Of a DNA stretch of 64,000 nt, positions 23,759 through 32,114 are shown piece by piece. The notes below the pieces were generated by a model. It saw only the letters and a list, made by a program, of their open reading frames with translations. It did no database searches and was not told the origin of the DNA. Numbering within the stretch: position 1 is the stretch's first letter; each line of letters opens with the position of its first letter. Source of the stretch: Paraburkholderia aspalathi (GTDB lineage Bacteria > Pseudomonadota > Gammaproteobacteria > Burkholderiales > Burkholderiaceae); NCBI RefSeq assembly GCF_900116445.1, contig NZ_FPBH01000031.1:60295-124294 (forward strand). Direction: 5' to 3'. Position numbers and translations under genes: made by a program.

Positions 23759-26074
23759 GTGCGCAATTACTTTGTGCTGGCGGCGCTCGCCATGTTGGGC
23801 GCTTGCGGCGGCAATGACGGTTCACCGGGCGGGACTGCGTCAGCAAACAAGCAGATCGCGGCAGTCGATTCCGCAGCGGCATCGGCAGCGTCGGCGGCCT
23901 CCGCAGCGGCTCTCGCGGACACCGCCAACGTCGAAGCCGAATTCAGGGCCGCGAAGACCATTCCATTGGGGATGAAAACGACGACACCCCCGCTTGTGAT
24001 CGCTGACCCCACCCTCAACCTTCCGCCGTACACCCCGCCACCGCCGCCCACTCCGGTTTCCACCACGACCCTCAACTTCGGCGACTTCACGAGCTACCTC
24101 GCGCCCGGATCGACACAAGGCTGGCAACCCGGCACGAGCAGTTCGACCATCACGATTGCCCCACCGGCCACCAACGGCACAGGCGCCGGCGACAAAACCG
24201 TTGCGCTCGCAAGCACCTATGCCACGGCGTCCTACGAAGCGGATGTGACGGTGAGCGCGCCCGTGGGTAACGGCGCCGCTAACGCGGGCTTTATCGTGCG
24301 CACGACCAACCCCACAGCCGGCGGCCCCGATAGCCTGACCGGCTACTACATCGGCCTCGATACCGGTTCGCACGTATTGCAGGTCGGCCGCGAAAACAAC
24401 AACTGGACGAACTTCATCGCGTATCCGATGAGCTCGATCGTGGGCGGCAGCACGCATCACCTGAAGGTCACGACGAGCGGCACGGCCATCACCGTCGATT
24501 TCGACCAGCAGCGCGTGATCAGCGTCAACGACGCCACCAACGCCCTCCCCGCGGCCTTCCAGTCGGGCAGCTTCGGGCTGCGGCGCTTCGGCGTCGGCGC
24601 GACCTTCAGCAACATCACAATCCACACGTATCCGACCGTTACGTCACCCAGCTTCGATTTCTCCGAGGTTGTCGGTGCGGTCTACACGCCGTCCAACGCG
24701 GTGAATGCGATCGACTTCTGGGAGAACTACGACCCCGAGATCGTCAACCGCGAGCTGACGTACGCGCAAACGTACGGCATGAACACGATTGCCGTGTATC
24801 TGCACTACCTCGTGTGGGCGAACGACCGCGTCGCATTCCTGAGCAAGTTCGAGAACCTGCTGAAGATCGCCGCGCGGCATGGCATCAAGGTCTCGCCGAT
24901 CTTCTACGACGACTGCTGGAACCCGACGCCCGCGTATGGTCCGCAGCCCGCGCCGGTCTGGGGCGTGCATAACAGCCAGTGGGTGCAGTCGCCGGGCACA
25001 CCGGTCGAGCAGGCGTATTTCCAGCCGACAGCGGCCAATGCCAGCATCACGTACAAAGCCAGTCTCGCGAGCTACATCACCGACTTCGTCGCGCCGCACC
25101 GCAACGACCCGCGCATTATTTTCTGGGAGCCGATGAACGAACCGGGTTGTAGCGGCAATGGCTCGTTGCAGCAAACGCGCGCCGTGATGATGAACGATGC
25201 GCGCATCGCGATTCTGAATGCGGGTGCGACGCAGCCGATCAATTCGCCGCAAGTGCAGGAGGATGAAGGCACGTATTTCTCGGACTTCTATGCGTTCCAT
25301 CCGTACAACAACCCGTACACGGGTCCGGTGAACGGCAGCAATGTCAGCGCGCTGAATTCCGAAACGCTGCAGCGTGGCTTCCCTGGCACGACGGGCCAGA
25401 CGATGCCGGGCATTGTGTCGAACTACGGCGGCACGACGGGCTTCATCGTATGGGAACTGATGATCGGCCGCACCAATACGCGCTTCCACTGGGGCCAGGT
25501 GCCGAGCGCGCCTGCCACCGTCGAACCTGCCACGCCGTTCCAGGGAACGATCTATCCGGACGGTCACCCGTGGCAAACGTCGGAGACTCAGGCCTTGACG
25601 GGTGGATTCGATGTGAAGCTGCCGGTGCTGCAGGTCGGCTACTACAACGATCCGACCTTCAACAGCGCGCCGGTCAAGACATCGATCGCGCCGCTGATCG
25701 ACTTCGACCTGAACACCGAGCGCGGCACCGATTCGCCGGATGCCTCAGCGGGCGTCAACGCGACGGGTTATGGCGTGCGGTGGACCGGTGCGATAGAGGC
25801 CGCCAGAACCGGGCTCTACACGTTCTCGATCAATAGCGACAACGTAGCGCACCTGTGGATCAACGGGGTGCGGGTTATCAACAAGAAGACCTCGACGCAA
25901 GGCACCGTGAGCGGTACGACCTGGCTGAACGCGAAGCAGCGCGCGTCGATCAAGGTGGAGTATGTGCACGGTACGGGCCCGGCCAGCATGCACCTGTCAT
26001 GGTCGAGCCCCGAGGCGCAGAGCCCCGGGGCACTGAGGATCGTGCCGTCGGATTCGCTCGTGACATCGAACTGA
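23759..26074 (+). CDS. Surface glycoside-hydrolase-like lipoprotein with PA14 domain
   Basis: A 771-residue lipoprotein (GTG start, AGGAG site; lipobox LGAC, Cys16). An Ala-rich and then a Pro-rich linker (25-105) leads to a laminin-G/concanavalin-like beta domain (about 105-300, NAGFIVRTTNP... YYIGLDTGSHVLQVGR). A TIM-barrel region (about 300-620) carries a GH5-like acid/base motif FWEPMNEPGC (near 457-466) and a candidate nucleophile in GFIVWELMIG (near 560-569). A PA14-like sugar-binding domain (about 625-771, YTFSINSDNVAHLWINGVRV) closes the protein. Exported polysaccharide cleavage is the likely role; the substrate is unknown. The trehalase gene follows on the same strand after a hairpin. 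Confidence 0.78.
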   Translation: MRNYFVLAALAMLGACGGNDGSPGGTASANKQIAAVDSAAASAASAASAAALADTANVEAEFRAAKTIPLGMKTTTPPLVIADPTLNLPPYTPPPPPTPVSTTTLNFGDFTSYLAPGSTQGWQPGTSSSTITIAPPATNGTGAGDKTVALASTYATASYEADVTVSAPVGNGAANAGFIVRTTNPTAGGPDSLTGYYIGLDTGSHVLQVGRENNNWTNFIAYPMSSIVGGSTHHLKVTTSGTAITVDFDQQRVISVNDATNALPAAFQSGSFGLRRFGVGATFSNITIHTYPTVTSPSFDFSEVVGAVYTPSNAVNAIDFWENYDPEIVNRELTYAQTYGMNTIAVYLHYLVWANDRVAFLSKFENLLKIAARHGIKVSPIFYDDCWNPTPAYGPQPAPVWGVHNSQWVQSPGTPVEQAYFQPTAANASITYKASLASYITDFVAPHRNDPRIIFWEPMNEPGCSGNGSLQQTRAVMMNDARIAILNAGATQPINSPQVQEDEGTYFSDFYAFHPYNNPYTGPVNGSNVSALNSETLQRGFPGTTGQTMPGIVSNYGGTTGFIVWELMIGRTNTRFHWGQVPSAPATVEPATPFQGTIYPDGHPWQTSETQALTGGFDVKLPVLQVGYYNDPTFNSAPVKTSIAPLIDFDLNTERGTDSPDASAGVNATGYGVRWTGAIEAARTGLYTFSINSDNVAHLWINGVRVINKKTSTQGTVSGTTWLNAKQRASIKVEYVHGTGPASMHLSWSSPEAQSPGALRIVPSDSLVTSN

Positions 26075-26090
26075 AGGAAGGCTTAATTAA

Positions 26091-26120
26091 CAGCCCGGCA
26101 GCGCGCAAGCTGCCGGGCTG
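26091..26120 (+). terminator. Hairpin after the glycosidase-like gene
   Basis: A perfect 11-bp stem CAGCCCGGCAG (26091-26101) with CTGCCGGGCTG (26110-26120) and an eight-base loop, 16 bases past the stop. Only TTG follows, so termination may be partial, allowing some read-through into trehalase. Confidence 0.6.
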
Positions 26121-26288
26121 TTGGTAGCCGCCGTTAGCCATCGGCTTGCTCAGCGCACCTCTGCGCATTCCTCCCGCATAGTTTGAACCGCCCTCCGTTT
26201 TGTGCGATGCTAGCCGCGCCCCGGCAATCACGAGAAGAACACGGGCGTGAGGCAGACCAATCCTGTTGTCCATTCCTCAGGAGGAGAC

Positions 26289-27956
26289 ATGATTGTGTCA
26301 TCGCAGTTGCGCCGCATCGGCCTCGCCCGTCGCCTGACATTCGCCCCGCCGCTGGGCGCTGCCAGATTAAGAAAAGCCACCACCGTTTCCAGCTTCGTTT
26401 TCCTCACCGGTCTCAGCGGCGTCTGTCACGCCGACACCCAGGTCGGCGGCACGCTTCCTCCCGCTCCCGACAAGCTATACGGCGATCTTTTCGTGGCCGT
26501 GCAAACCGCGCAGATCTATCCGGATCAGAAGACTTTCGTCGACGCAACGCCGAACGCCGATCCTGCCGCGATCGTGCAACTGTACGAACAGCAGAAGAAC
26601 AATCCCGGCTTTTCGCTGGCGAACTTCGTCAACCAGTACTTCACGCCGCCGAGCGAACCCGTCATCACGCCGCCCGCGAATCAGACGCTGCGTGAGCACA
26701 TCAACTGGCTGTGGCCTGCCCTCACCCGCACCACCACGAGCGCACCGGCAAACAGTTCGCTGATCCCATTGCCGAAGCCGTACGTGGTGCCAGGCGGCCG
26801 CTTCCGCGAGGGCTACTACTGGGACACGTACTTCACGATGCTAGGCTTGCAGGAGTCGGGGCATGAAGATCTCGTCGACAACATGCTCGACAACTTCGCC
26901 TATGAGATCGATACGTTCGGCCACATCCCGAACGGCAATCGCACCTACTACCTCGACCGGTCCCAGCCGCCGTTCTTCTCGTACATGGTCGCACTGGCGG
27001 AGAAGGTCGAAGGCCGCGGCGTCTATCAGAAGTATTTGCCTGCCCTGCGCAAGGAGTACGCCTACTGGATGCAGGGAGAAAGCTCGACGCAGCCGGGCCA
27101 GGCCACCCGCAACGTCGTCGTGATGCCGGATCGCACGGTGCTCAACCGTTACTGGGATGAACTCGACACGCCGCGTGACGAGTCTTATCTGGAGGACATT
27201 CAGACCGCCCAGCAGGCAACGGGCCGCAATCCGAACGACGTCTACCGCGAGTTGCGGGCGACTGCCGAGAGCGGCTGGGATTTCAGCTCCCGCTGGTTCG
27301 GTGACAACATGACACTCGCGACGGTGCGCACCACGTCGATCATCCCGGTCGATTTGAACAGCCTCATGTTCCACCTTGAAATCACCATCGCGAAAGGCTG
27401 CGGCGAGACGCGCGATTTCCGTTGTGTCGGCGAGTTCGCCGAGCGCGCCGCCAAACGGGCGCTCGGTATCAACCGGTACTTGTGGAACGCCAAGGGCTAC
27501 TACGGCGATTACGACTGGACGCTTGCGAAGCCGCGCGACAACAAGACTGCGGCGATGGTGTTTCCGCTGTGGGTCGGTGCGGCGTGGCCGGATCGCGCGC
27601 AAAAGACGGCTCAGCAGGTGCAGTCCGTCCTTCTGCAACCGGGCGGGCTTGCGACCACCACCTACAACACCACGCAGCAATGGGATGCGCCGAACGGCTG
27701 GGCGCCCTTGCACTGGGTCGCGATCGAAGGCCTGAAGCGCTATGGCCAGGATGCGCTTGCGCAGCAGATCGGCACGCGCTTTCTGACTGACGTGAAAGGG
27801 GTTTACGCGTCGGAGAACAAGCTGGTTGAAAAGTACGTGGTGGAAGGCGCCGGCACCGGAGGCGGCGGCGGTGGCGAATATCCGCTGCAGGACGGCTTTG
27901 GATGGACCAACGGGGTGACGCTCAAGCTACTCGATCTGTATAGCCCGGGCGACTAA
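26289..27956 (+). CDS. treA: Periplasmic trehalase (GH37)
   Basis: The start at 26289, directly after GGAGGAGAC, gives 555 residues, close to the 565 of E. coli TreA; an upstream start at 26247 lacks support. The N-terminus has a rather long, positively charged export signal. Family signatures are clear: PGGRFREGYYWDTYFTM (near 168) and QWDAPNGWAPLHW (near 464), together with the glycine-rich GGGGGEYPLQDGFGWTNGV near the end. It hydrolyses trehalose to two glucose molecules in the periplasm. The adjacent exported glycosidase-like lipoprotein suggests a sugar-scavenging neighbourhood. Confidence 0.95.
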   Translation: MIVSSQLRRIGLARRLTFAPPLGAARLRKATTVSSFVFLTGLSGVCHADTQVGGTLPPAPDKLYGDLFVAVQTAQIYPDQKTFVDATPNADPAAIVQLYEQQKNNPGFSLANFVNQYFTPPSEPVITPPANQTLREHINWLWPALTRTTTSAPANSSLIPLPKPYVVPGGRFREGYYWDTYFTMLGLQESGHEDLVDNMLDNFAYEIDTFGHIPNGNRTYYLDRSQPPFFSYMVALAEKVEGRGVYQKYLPALRKEYAYWMQGESSTQPGQATRNVVVMPDRTVLNRYWDELDTPRDESYLEDIQTAQQATGRNPNDVYRELRATAESGWDFSSRWFGDNMTLATVRTTSIIPVDLNSLMFHLEITIAKGCGETRDFRCVGEFAERAAKRALGINRYLWNAKGYYGDYDWTLAKPRDNKTAAMVFPLWVGAAWPDRAQKTAQQVQSVLLQPGGLATTTYNTTQQWDAPNGWAPLHWVAIEGLKRYGQDALAQQIGTRFLTDVKGVYASENKLVEKYVVEGAGTGGGGGGEYPLQDGFGWTNGVTLKLLDLYSPGD

Positions 27957-27988
27957 TCCAACCGCACGGTGAAGCAATGCAAGGAGGC

Positions 27989-28015
27989 GCACACGTCGCT
28001 CATAGCGGCGTGTGC
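27989..28015. terminator. Bidirectional hairpin between treA and the flavin reductase
   Basis: GCACACGTCGC (27989-27999) pairs with GCGGCGTGTGC (28005-28015) with one G-T pair and a five-base loop, lying between convergent stop codons at 27956 and 28034. There is no strong T-run on either side. Confidence 0.55.
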
Positions 28016-28033
28016 ACGGAAGCGCAGGTCCAC

Positions 28034-29149
28034 TCAGCGCTTCGCGTCCTCGTCCAGCGTCGGGTAATCGGTGTAGCCTTCCGCACCGCCGCCATACATC
28101 GTGCTCTGATCCGGCTCGTTCAGCGCTGCGCCAACCCGAAGCCGCTCGACCAGATCCGGGTTCGAAATAAAAGGTCGGCCAAACGCAATCAGGTCTGCCC
28201 GTTTTGCCTTGAGCGTCTTCTGCGCGAGCTCCCGGTCATAGCCATTGTTCGCCATGAACAATCCATCGAATGCCTGGCGCAACACCTGCAGATCGAAGCC
28301 GCCTTCGACGTCACGCGTGCCGCCGGTGTCGCCTTCTATAACGTGCAAGTAGACAAGCTTGCGGGCATTGAGCTGCTTCACCACATAGGTGAAAAGCGGT
28401 TCGGGATCGCTGTCGGCGATATCGCCGAAGCTGCTGAGCGGAGAAATACGCACGCCGACGCGCTCGCCACCCCACACGGCCGTCACGGCATCGGCCACTT
28501 CCAGCAACAGGCGCGCGCGATTTTCAATCGAGCCGCCATATTGATCGGTTCGTTGATTGGTCCTGTCGCGCAGAAACTGATCGAGCAGATAGCCGTTTGC
28601 CGCGTGGATTTCCACGCCATCGAAACCAGCGGCCTTCGCGTTTTGCGCGGCCAGACGATATTGCTCGACGATACCCGGCATTTCCGACGTTTCAAGTGCG
28701 CGCGGCGTGACGAGCGGCACGAAGCCCTCGTCGGTATAGGCCTGACCTTCGGGTTTGATCGCCGAAGGCGCTACGGGCAACGCATTACCCGGCTGCAGCG
28801 ACGGATGAGAGATACGGCCCACGTGCCACAACTGCAGGTACATATGGCCGCCTTTCGCATGCACAGCATCGGTAATATGTTTCCACGCCTGCACCTGGGC
28901 GTCGTCATATATGCCAGGCGTGAACACATAGCCCTTTCCTTGCTGCGAAATCTGCGTCGCCTCGGCGATGATGAGACCGGCCGTTGCACGTTGCGCGTAA
29001 TACTCGATGGCCAGTTCGCTCGGCACGTCGGCCTCCTTCGCGCGACTGCGCGTCAGCGGCGCCATCACGATGCGATTGGGCAACTGCAGCGGCCCGAGCG
29101 CGACCGGTTCGAACAGGTAACTATCAACGTGCGCGGATTCCGTAGACAT
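28034..29149 (-). CDS. Old Yellow Enzyme family NAD(P)H:flavin oxidoreductase
   Basis: 371 residues from the ATG at 29149, which follows AAGGAG; the ORF start eight codons upstream is rejected. An FMN-binding TIM barrel with LGPLQLPNRIVMAPLTRSRA at the N-terminus, QLWHVGRISHPSLQ (near 101-114), the substrate-binding pair in GFDGVEIHAANGYLLDQF (near 175-192) and RTDQYGGSIENR. It matches NemA-type ene-reductases that reduce electrophilic enals, maleimides and nitro compounds. It lies 42 bases downstream of the DJ-1-like gene, probably in one operon for electrophile defence. No NemR-type repressor is adjacent. Confidence 0.93.
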   Translation of the reverse strand: MSTESAHVDSYLFEPVALGPLQLPNRIVMAPLTRSRAKEADVPSELAIEYYAQRATAGLIIAEATQISQQGKGYVFTPGIYDDAQVQAWKHITDAVHAKGGHMYLQLWHVGRISHPSLQPGNALPVAPSAIKPEGQAYTDEGFVPLVTPRALETSEMPGIVEQYRLAAQNAKAAGFDGVEIHAANGYLLDQFLRDRTNQRTDQYGGSIENRARLLLEVADAVTAVWGGERVGVRISPLSSFGDIADSDPEPLFTYVVKQLNARKLVYLHVIEGDTGGTRDVEGGFDLQVLRQAFDGLFMANNGYDRELAQKTLKAKRADLIAFGRPFISNPDLVERLRVGAALNEPDQSTMYGGGAEGYTDYPTLDEDAKR

Positions 29150-29191
29150 GGCGGCTCCTTGAAAAAGATTCAATCGAGTTTCACCGGTTTT

Positions 29192-29875
29192 TCAGGTCAC
29201 GCCGAGTTTCGCGAGCAACGCTTTGGCCGCGGCTTCGGACGACGCCGGGTTCTGCCCCGTAATCAGATTGCCCGCGACCACGACATGCGACTGCCAATCC
29301 GGCCCCTTCGAATACCGGCCGCCGTTCTTCTTCAACATGTCTTCGACGAGGAAAGGCACGACGTCGGTGAGACCCACGGCTGCTTCTTCGGAATTGGTAA
29401 AGCCGGTGACCGGCTTGTCGCGCACGAGTGGTGTCTCGTCAGGCCCCTTTGCATGGCGTAGCACACCCGGCGCATGGCATACCGCGGCAACGGGCTTTCC
29501 GGCGGCATAGAGCGCTTCGATCAGGGCAATGGAATGCGTGTCTTCGGCGAGGTCCCATAGTGGGCCGTGGCCCCCCGGATAGAACACCGCGTCATAGTCT
29601 GCGGCCGACACGGTTGAAAGCTTCACGGTACTCGCCAGCACGGCTTGCGCGTCCGGATCCTTTTTGAATCGGCGGGTCGCGTCGGTCTGCGCATCGGGGT
29701 CATCGCTTTTCGGGTCGAGCGGCGGCTGGCCGCCTTTGGGCGAAGCGAGCGTCATCTCGACGCCTGCATCCTTGAACACGTAATAAGGCGCGGCAAACTC
29801 TTCGAGCCAGAAGCCGGTTTTCCGGCCCGTATTGCCGAGCTGGTCATGTGAAGTCAGTACCACCAGAATCTTCAT
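29192..29875 (-). CDS. DJ-1/PfpI-family protein (Hsp31-like)
   Basis: A 227-residue protein of the class I glutamine-amidotransferase-like fold. The nucleophile elbow AVCHAPGVLRHAK (Cys near 133) and the acidic partner region FWLEEFAAPYYVFKDAGVEMTLASPKGG (23-50) match the Hsp31/GATase1-like glyoxalase group. Members detoxify methylglyoxal or repair glycated proteins. It is the first gene of a two-gene unit with the Old Yellow Enzyme. Both target reactive carbonyls, which supports a shared stress role. The exact activity is an inference. Confidence 0.88.
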   Translation of the reverse strand: MKILVVLTSHDQLGNTGRKTGFWLEEFAAPYYVFKDAGVEMTLASPKGGQPPLDPKSDDPDAQTDATRRFKKDPDAQAVLASTVKLSTVSAADYDAVFYPGGHGPLWDLAEDTHSIALIEALYAAGKPVAAVCHAPGVLRHAKGPDETPLVRDKPVTGFTNSEEAAVGLTDVVPFLVEDMLKKNGGRYSKGPDWQSHVVVAGNLITGQNPASSEAAAKALLAKLGVT

Positions 29876-30065
29876 GGCAACCTCGCGAATGGATTCGATT
29901 CGCGTTGCACCAGGCCATCGAGCGGCGTCATCGGCGCGTGTTGCAACACACGCTGGAGCGATGCCGCCGGCTCCAGGCGCTCTGGCAGTATAGGCGGCTA
30001 TCCGGAACGCCGAAGAGGTTTTCCGGTTTTACCGCATGTGCTTTTCGTGGGGCTGCGGTCCGAAG

Positions 30066-30701
30066 CTAGACTGCATAAATTTCAGGGTTGTCCACCAACG
30101 GCAAAAACTCTCCTGTGCGCCCATCGAGTGCGAGCATGGCGCCGCTTTCGATATTGAAGATCCAGCCGTGCAGTCGCAACGATTTGTTTGTGAGGCCCAC
30201 AGCCACTGACGGATGCGTGCGAATGTTCGCGAGTTGCGCCATCACGTTATCTTTGACGAGAGCGTCGAGCCGCTCCGCATCTGACGCATAAGTTCGCGAT
30301 GCGTTAATCGCTTTCGCCGCATCGGCGTGACGGAGCCAACCCGCCACGGCCGGCAGATGGTCGAGGTTCGTGCACGTGCAGATCGCCGTCATCGCCCCGC
30401 AATTGGAGTGACCGCAAATCACGATATCCCGCACGCCCAATACCGCCACCGCGTATTCAACAGTGGCCGATACGCCGCCCGGTTCCGGGCCGTAAGACGG
30501 CACGATGTTGCCCGCGTTGCGGATCACGAACAGCGCGCCGGGCTCCACCTGGGTCAATAGCTCAGGAACGACACGGCTGTCCGAGCAGGTCACGAACAGT
30601 GTGCGTGGATTTTGCGCAATCGATAAGCGCTTGAACAACGCGCTTTGCTGCGGGAAGACTTCGCGTTGAAAGCGGATGAATCCTTCTATGATTTCCTGCA
30701 C
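30066..30701 (-). CDS. Beta-class carbonic anhydrase
   Basis: A 211-residue protein with the zinc site of beta carbonic anhydrases: Cys39 with the Asp/Arg dyad in TCSDSRVVP, and His98 with Cys101 in CGHSNCGAMTA. It interconverts carbon dioxide and bicarbonate in the cytoplasm to feed carboxylation and pH balance. The N-terminal arm MQEIIEGFIRFQREVFPQQ and length match the CynT/Can type of proteobacteria. It is not beside a cyanase gene, so a housekeeping role is more likely than cyanate metabolism. Confidence 0.94.
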   Translation of the reverse strand: MQEIIEGFIRFQREVFPQQSALFKRLSIAQNPRTLFVTCSDSRVVPELLTQVEPGALFVIRNAGNIVPSYGPEPGGVSATVEYAVAVLGVRDIVICGHSNCGAMTAICTCTNLDHLPAVAGWLRHADAAKAINASRTYASDAERLDALVKDNVMAQLANIRTHPSVAVGLTNKSLRLHGWIFNIESGAMLALDGRTGEFLPLVDNPEIYAV

Positions 30702-30921
30702 GACGTTCTCCGGATAGTCAATACCTCGGCCTGCCAGGCACGCGGCAAAGGTCCAAGGCGTATTTGCGATCGGTTGGCGCGACTATACCGCAGCACATAA
30801 AAAAGCCGAAACTCACGTTCATGTACTTGACGGCGTTGCAATTGATCGTGTCGGGACTCGTTGGCATCGCTCATGCGCATCGGGCAGTTCAGATTATCCC
30901 TGTGATTGCAGGCGAAGCGCG

Positions 30922-31425
30922 CTATTTGATTCGTTGCCACACGACTTTCGACGATCCATAGCCGAAGGCGCCAGGCGTGATGTACGTCAGCCGGTCACCG
31001 TCGAGCGTAAATGGGCGGCGCTGAACATCCGCGTCCCAATTCGGAAACGAACTCTTTTGAATGTGAAAGACGATAATCCGCGCCGCGGGGTCCACGGTAT
31101 ACGTGCCGAAATGCGCGACACTGCCGCGAGCGATCTTCGCGTTTTCTTCCGCCGTGCCTTGCTGCCTTTCCCCTGAAGTGAACTTCGGCAGATCGGAACT
31201 CAGCACGAGCAGCACGTAGCGCCCGTCATTGCCGAAGATGAGTTGCCCCTGCGGATGCGGACCGAGCAATTCCACTTCGTTGCCGCTCTTCGCCACCGTC
31301 AGCGAAACGAGCGACCACGACCCCACGAGGCTGTCCGCGGTTTGAGCAAAAGCGCTTCGCACGGGCGCGCACCATACCGCGAACGCGACCACGATGGCGG
31401 CGAAGACCTTGGGCATTGGTTTCAT
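30922..31425 (-). CDS. Exported lipocalin-like domain protein
   Basis: The start at 31425 (167 residues) follows GGAGAG; the longer frame to 31476 is rejected. A signal peptide (1-30, ending AFA) precedes a single lipocalin-like domain: SLVGSWSLVSLTVAKSG near the mature start, GQLIFGNDGRYVLLVL, GTYTVDPAARIIVFHIQ, and a closing GYGSSKVVWQRIK. Such small periplasmic barrels are common in soil proteobacteria; their ligands are mostly unknown. The gene stands alone. Confidence 0.8.
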   Translation of the reverse strand: MKPMPKVFAAIVVAFAVWCAPVRSAFAQTADSLVGSWSLVSLTVAKSGNEVELLGPHPQGQLIFGNDGRYVLLVLSSDLPKFTSGERQQGTAEENAKIARGSVAHFGTYTVDPAARIIVFHIQKSSFPNWDADVQRRPFTLDGDRLTYITPGAFGYGSSKVVWQRIK

Positions 31426-31617
31426 GACGCTCTCCACGCGCGCGAGGACGTGAGACGTGAGGTCAGACGAATCCATCGCGCTTCGCTAGTGCGGATTGGG
31501 CTCGAGGGTTCGAGTGCTTTGAAGCGTAGGTGGTTTGCGAGTGAAAAGCTATCGGAGCAGGCCCGGCGGATAGATGCCGGACCGCCCTCCCAGGTCAAGG
31601 CCCGGAACGTTGAGACC

Positions 31618-31878
31618 TCAGTTGAAATCCCCGGTTTCGAGCTCCACGGATCGTCCCCCGTTTTTCTCGAGGACTCGCCGCGTAGCATTTTCAATCCGCG
31701 CGCGATTGGCCTCGAAGGTACCGACCAGATTGTGGGCCGACGGACCCTCGTTGCCGAAATGGTCGTTCAGCGCATCCAGCGACACGCTGCACCAGACGTC
31801 AGCCCCATCGACATTAGCTTCGAAGGCTACGCGCGCCGCTGCCACCACTTCACGGCGTCCGGTGAATTCGATCCTCAT
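31618..31878 (-). CDS. DUF1488 family protein
   Basis: An 86-residue cytosolic protein. The pattern REVVAAARVAFEANVDGADVWCSVSLDALNDHFG and the helical C-terminus (EANRARIENATRRVLEKNGGRSVELETGDF) match the DUF1488 family, small proteins common in Burkholderiales with no established function. It is divergent from the MFS exporter gene. Confidence 0.8.
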   Translation of the reverse strand: MRIEFTGRREVVAAARVAFEANVDGADVWCSVSLDALNDHFGNEGPSAHNLVGTFEANRARIENATRRVLEKNGGRSVELETGDFN

Positions 31879-32114
31879 AATGACCCTCCATTTAGCGAAA
31901 GTAGCGATGAGCGCGCAAAGGCTGTGCCAGGCTGATGCTTTGAAGCCGAATCAAAGCCGCTTGAGCCTGGCCATTGCTGGGCGCTCAGCACACATTCTCC
32001 GCAAGGTGCATACTCGACATCGGCCGCCTTCGTGCGGCCGCGCTTTTGCGTCGCGGCGTGCGTGCCACCTTTCACGCCGTCAGACGCTTCCAACATCCTA
32101 ATACTACCCGCCCC

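Noticed and set aside
27977..29461. 494-codon plus-strand frame opposite the Old Yellow Enzyme gene
   Set aside because: It overlaps an unambiguous flavoenzyme and shows no protein-like pattern.
30764..30961. 65-codon plus-strand frame with a hydrophobic segment
   Set aside because: No ribosome site, and its end overlaps the lipocalin-like gene on the other strand; most likely the promoter region of the carbonic anhydrase gene.
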